Shown: positions 63,498 to 64,000 of the stretch, piece after piece
Layout: every line of letters begins with the position of its first letter
How positions within the stretch are numbered: the stretch's first letter is position 1
From: Ardenticatenaceae bacterium
Lineage (GTDB): Bacteria; Chloroflexota; Anaerolineae; Promineifilales; Promineifilaceae
Assembly: GCA_020634495.1 (NCBI GenBank)
Contig: JACKBR010000010.1
Coordinates: 1-64,000, forward strand
Direction: 5' to 3'
DNA length: 64,000 nt
The notes under the pieces: generated by a model
What the model saw: only the letters and a program-made list of their open reading frames with translations
What the model was told of the DNA's origin: nothing
Databases searched by the model: none
Made by a program: the position numbers and the translations under genes

Positions 63498-64000
63498 CTA
63501 AAGCGCGTTCCCTAGCCAAACAATGCCCTGGCCAAGCGGCACATAGTGTGCTTCGGCTGGTGGCTCAGGAACCTGCCAGGATTGGTTGGGCATCCCCCAA
63601 ATTGCCAGCATTCCATCCATCTCTGGCCCTTCTGCGACATCAAAAGTTGTGGTGAAATAGCCTCCATTGGTTTGAAAATGGAGATAGAGGCGAGTTTGGT
63701 TGGGTAACGTTTTATCCCAATCGTACCCAACGAGCGCCTGGGAGTCTGGGCTGGCCAGGATGGGGCGGTAAAGTGGGTTTTGCGTGGCGGGCGGCAGGCT
63801 GGCTAAATTCACCCTAAGCGTGCCAATTTCTGAAAAATCTGGGCCGCTGCCCAGCCGCAGCGAGAACTCCCCTGGCCCTTGGCGCGGCGTCAGGCGGAAT
63901 TGGGTGAGGGTGATACCTTCTGGCTGGGGAACAGCCTGCACATCGGCCTGGGCCACAATGCTGCCGGTTTCATCCAGCAGATGCACAAAAAATGGTGTGG
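63498..64000 (-). CDS. Partial membrane-glycosyltransferase-type protein, C-terminal beta module
   Basis: The frame is open to the window edge; the visible end starts TPFFVHLLDETGSIVAQADV and runs 167 codons to LGNAL. FVHLLDETG followed by QADVQAVPQPEG is the typical C-terminal module of large Chloroflexota ArnT/PMT-like glycosyltransferases. The catalytic membrane part would lie outside. The internal GTG at 63986 is probably not a real start. The next gene begins 31 bases after the stop, with its own ribosome-binding site. Confidence 0.72.
   Translation of the reverse strand, partial: TPFFVHLLDETGSIVAQADVQAVPQPEGITLTQFRLTPRQGPGEFSLRLGSGPDFSEIGTLRVNLASLPPATQNPLYRPILASPDSQALVGYDWDKTLPNQTRLYLHFQTNGGYFTTTFDVAEGPEMDGMLAIWGMPNQSWQVPEPPAEAHYVPLGQGIVWLGNAL

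Overview
The window looks like a chromosomal segment of a Chloroflexota bacterium, probably an Anaerolineae-like lineage. This is inferred from gene content: Ser/Thr kinases with extracellular NBR1-type Ig domains, an ECF42 sigma factor with a DGPF partner, very large secreted proteases with PPC and Ig-like modules, SARP and LuxR-fusion regulators, a soluble-adenylyl-cyclase-like ATPase, and glycosyltransferase-type C-terminal modules. GC is moderate. No prophage, insertion sequence, CRISPR array or rRNA operon was seen.

Layout. 1-5.2 kb: a truncated Ser/Thr kinase with a non-RD catalytic loop, tRNA-His and tRNA-Arg, a TPP riboswitch with intrinsic terminator driving thiN and a thiamine-binding lipoprotein, and a complete membrane Ser/Thr kinase. 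5.2-9 kb: two unrecognised genes in tandem, one Ser-rich with a coiled coil and one with a Ca-binding lectin-like N-terminus. 9-18.7 kb: a LuxR-HTH/hydrolase fusion, small membrane proteins, rlmN with a frameshift, a DinB-like protein, two M20 peptidases, an alpha/beta hydrolase, a YdcF-like protein and a lipoprotein. 18.7-19.4 kb: a vapBC module with a readable promoter and operator. 19.4-25.4 kb: an iron locus with a membrane-anchored DtxR-FeoA fusion, FeoB split into GTPase and gate proteins, and a P1B-4 ATPase. 25.7-34.6 kb: a SARP regulator, two unrecognised beta-domain proteins, DUF4287, ECF42 with YCII/DGPF, a GPH transporter, an RlmK-like methyltransferase and a ROK kinase. 34.6-53.6 kb: a secreted-protein region with two subtilases, a LytM lipoprotein, a Uri-like protein, a membrane-anchored MutS ATPase and a 1759-aa C25/caspase-like protein carrying 19 DAFSP repeats. 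53.9-62.5 kb: a tandem cyclase-ATPase-TPR protein opposite three phosphorelay proteins. 62.6-64 kb: tRNA-Pro, tRNA-Gly and tRNA-Met, then two genes of a membrane-glycosyltransferase-associated family, the last open at the window edge.

The most striking signal runs across the whole window. The palindrome ACGGCCGT occurs about 100 times by eye, in all three codon phases and on both coding strands, against one or two expected by chance. It behaves like the HIP1 palindrome of cyanobacteria. A second layer is made of imperfect palindromic spacer repeats, several of them next to tRNA genes.

Genes that appear to work together: the thi riboswitch with thiN and thiB; the Feo import genes with a likely Fe(II)/metal export ATPase and its direct-repeat operator; the histidine-kinase/response-regulator group beside the cyclase; and the large secreted proteases, which share long leaders with extended -10 promoters.
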